Source of the DNA: Plectonema cf. radiosum LEGE 06105
GTDB lineage: Bacteria; Cyanobacteriota; Cyanobacteriia; Cyanobacteriales; Nostocaceae
Length of the DNA: 64,000 nt
NCBI RefSeq assembly: GCF_015207665.1
Contig: NZ_JADEWL010000012.1
Span: forward strand, 1 to 64,000
Direction of reading: 5' to 3'
In this document: positions 63,418-64,000 of the stretch, in pieces
How positions within the stretch are numbered: the stretch's first letter is position 1
Layout: every line of letters begins with the position of its first letter
The notes under the pieces: model-generated
Databases searched by the model: none
The model's input: the letters and a program-made list of their open reading frames with translations, nothing else
Told to the model about the DNA's origin: nothing
Program-made: the position numbers and the translations under genes

Positions 63418-63783
63418 ATGTCTACTAACTTTCTCCGTTCTGGTCTTATTGCACTCGGAGCCGCTTCTTTCCTAGGTGTAGGTTCAATATTTATGGGCGG
63501 TTTACCAGCCAAAGCTCAAATCCTAGCTGACGGTAGTCTTGGCGAATATAACGCTGCGACAGCCCCTACATTAGAGTATGGTGAAGTGGGCCCAGCTGTT
63601 AGAGATGTTCAACTTTTCTTAGAAAACGCCGGATACTATGACGGTCCTATTGACGGTATCTACGGTCAACAGACCTATGGAGCTATCCAAAAATATCAGC
63701 GAGCAAATAACCTTGTAGCTGATGGCATCGTTGGCGAAGAAACTTGGGGTTGGTTTGAGAACGAAGAGGACGAGATTCTGTAA
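63418..63783 (+). CDS. Secreted peptidoglycan-binding domain protein
   Basis: The 121-residue product from the ATG at 63418 has a signal peptide (RSGLIALGAASFLGVGSIF; cleavage likely after PAKA). The mature part is a single peptidoglycan-binding_1 domain: GEVGPAVRDVQLFLENAGYYDGPIDGIYGQQTYGAIQKYQRANNLVADGIVGEETWGW. Such domains bind cell wall glycan. There is no catalytic domain. The ATG at 63334 would add a non-signal leader, so I prefer 63418. Confidence 0.85.
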   Translation: MSTNFLRSGLIALGAASFLGVGSIFMGGLPAKAQILADGSLGEYNAATAPTLEYGEVGPAVRDVQLFLENAGYYDGPIDGIYGQQTYGAIQKYQRANNLVADGIVGEETWGWFENEEDEIL

Positions 63784-64000
63784 ATAACGTTCTTAAATTC
63801 AACTAATTTGTACCAGTGCCGTATTGCTTTATGATATGGCACTGATATTTCTAGTATTTCCTAAAGCTACAACTCAGTACTGTTGGGTCATTTTGTCTTT
63901 GGTTATTCTAAACTTCTACCAAGACAAAAATGTCCTCTATCTATCAATCAATAACCTTTAAAAGTGTATTATATGGGAGAAAACTACGGCGAACACGAGC
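63784..64000 (+). terminator. Right edge of window with a terminator-like hairpin
   Basis: CAGTGCC and GGCACTG (about 63814-63844) can pair around a 17-base loop, followed by ATATTTCTAG, a weak terminator for the peptidoglycan-binding gene. The remaining ~150 bp have no visible gene start before the window ends. Confidence 0.5.

Overview
The window comes from a filamentous, probably heterocyst-forming cyanobacterium of the Nostocales (a Nostoc, Calothrix, Scytonema or Rivularia relative). The evidence is the AT-rich composition, many GCGATCGC (HIP1) octamers inside genes, short tandem repeats between genes, a flavodiiron protein, a type 2 IPP isomerase, and an Anabaena-type sensory rhodopsin followed by its soluble transducer. 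No species is claimed.

Left part (1-17 kb). A PsiE-like membrane protein and a flavodiiron protein (flv1/flv2 type) are followed by a 3-kb block that looks acquired. In it, the stop codons of two minus-strand gene units lie inside sites resembling integron attC sites. One unit encodes a 90-aa protein plus an aspartic protease. The other encodes an alpha/beta hydrolase fused in frame to the first ~60 residues of a short-chain dehydrogenase. The block is flanked by direct duplications, including the 3' end of the flavodiiron gene. Next come a DUF364-type protein, an Rpn-type nuclease gene cut by a 269-bp MITE, a deaminase, a DUF2157/GDYXXLXY membrane pair, sppA, fni, a methyltransferase and tRNA-Arg(UCU).

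Middle part (17-33 kb). These are mostly quiet cyanobacterial genes: conserved hypotheticals, an HTH protein with a very acidic middle, cutA, an O-antigen ligase-like protein, an inactive-looking rhodanese behind a structured leader, RNase D, a CAP-domain protein, and secreted or lipoproteins including a truncated paralogue. A large GH31 alpha-glucosidase closes the section.

Right part (33-64 kb). This reads as a stress and redox gene neighbourhood. It holds two glycine-zipper general-stress proteins, the sensory rhodopsin/transducer pair, a KGG stress peptide, three SDR or metallo-hydrolase genes, an NhaP-type antiporter, DUF4383, a zinc alcohol/formaldehyde dehydrogenase, a peroxiredoxin-like protein, a DHDPS-like protein, an LLM flavin oxidoreductase broken by an IS200/IS605-tnpB remnant, a fatty acid hydroxylase, a VKOR-like protein, CHAD, a di-haem cytochrome, MgtC, an AI-2E-type permease, a divergent MetK next to a P2-type Ca2+-like ATPase, a serine hydrolase and a peptidoglycan-binding protein. 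Several genes here are decayed: an LLM oxidoreductase, an L,D-transpeptidase, Uma2 and a small ORF with one internal stop. This shows active rearrangement.

The items most worth a second look are the attC-like cassette block (2.6-5.6 kb), the rhodopsin/transducer operon, the tnpB/guide-RNA-like relic inside the LLM gene, and the clean MITE insertion in the Rpn gene. All functional calls rest on reading motifs by eye. No database search was run.
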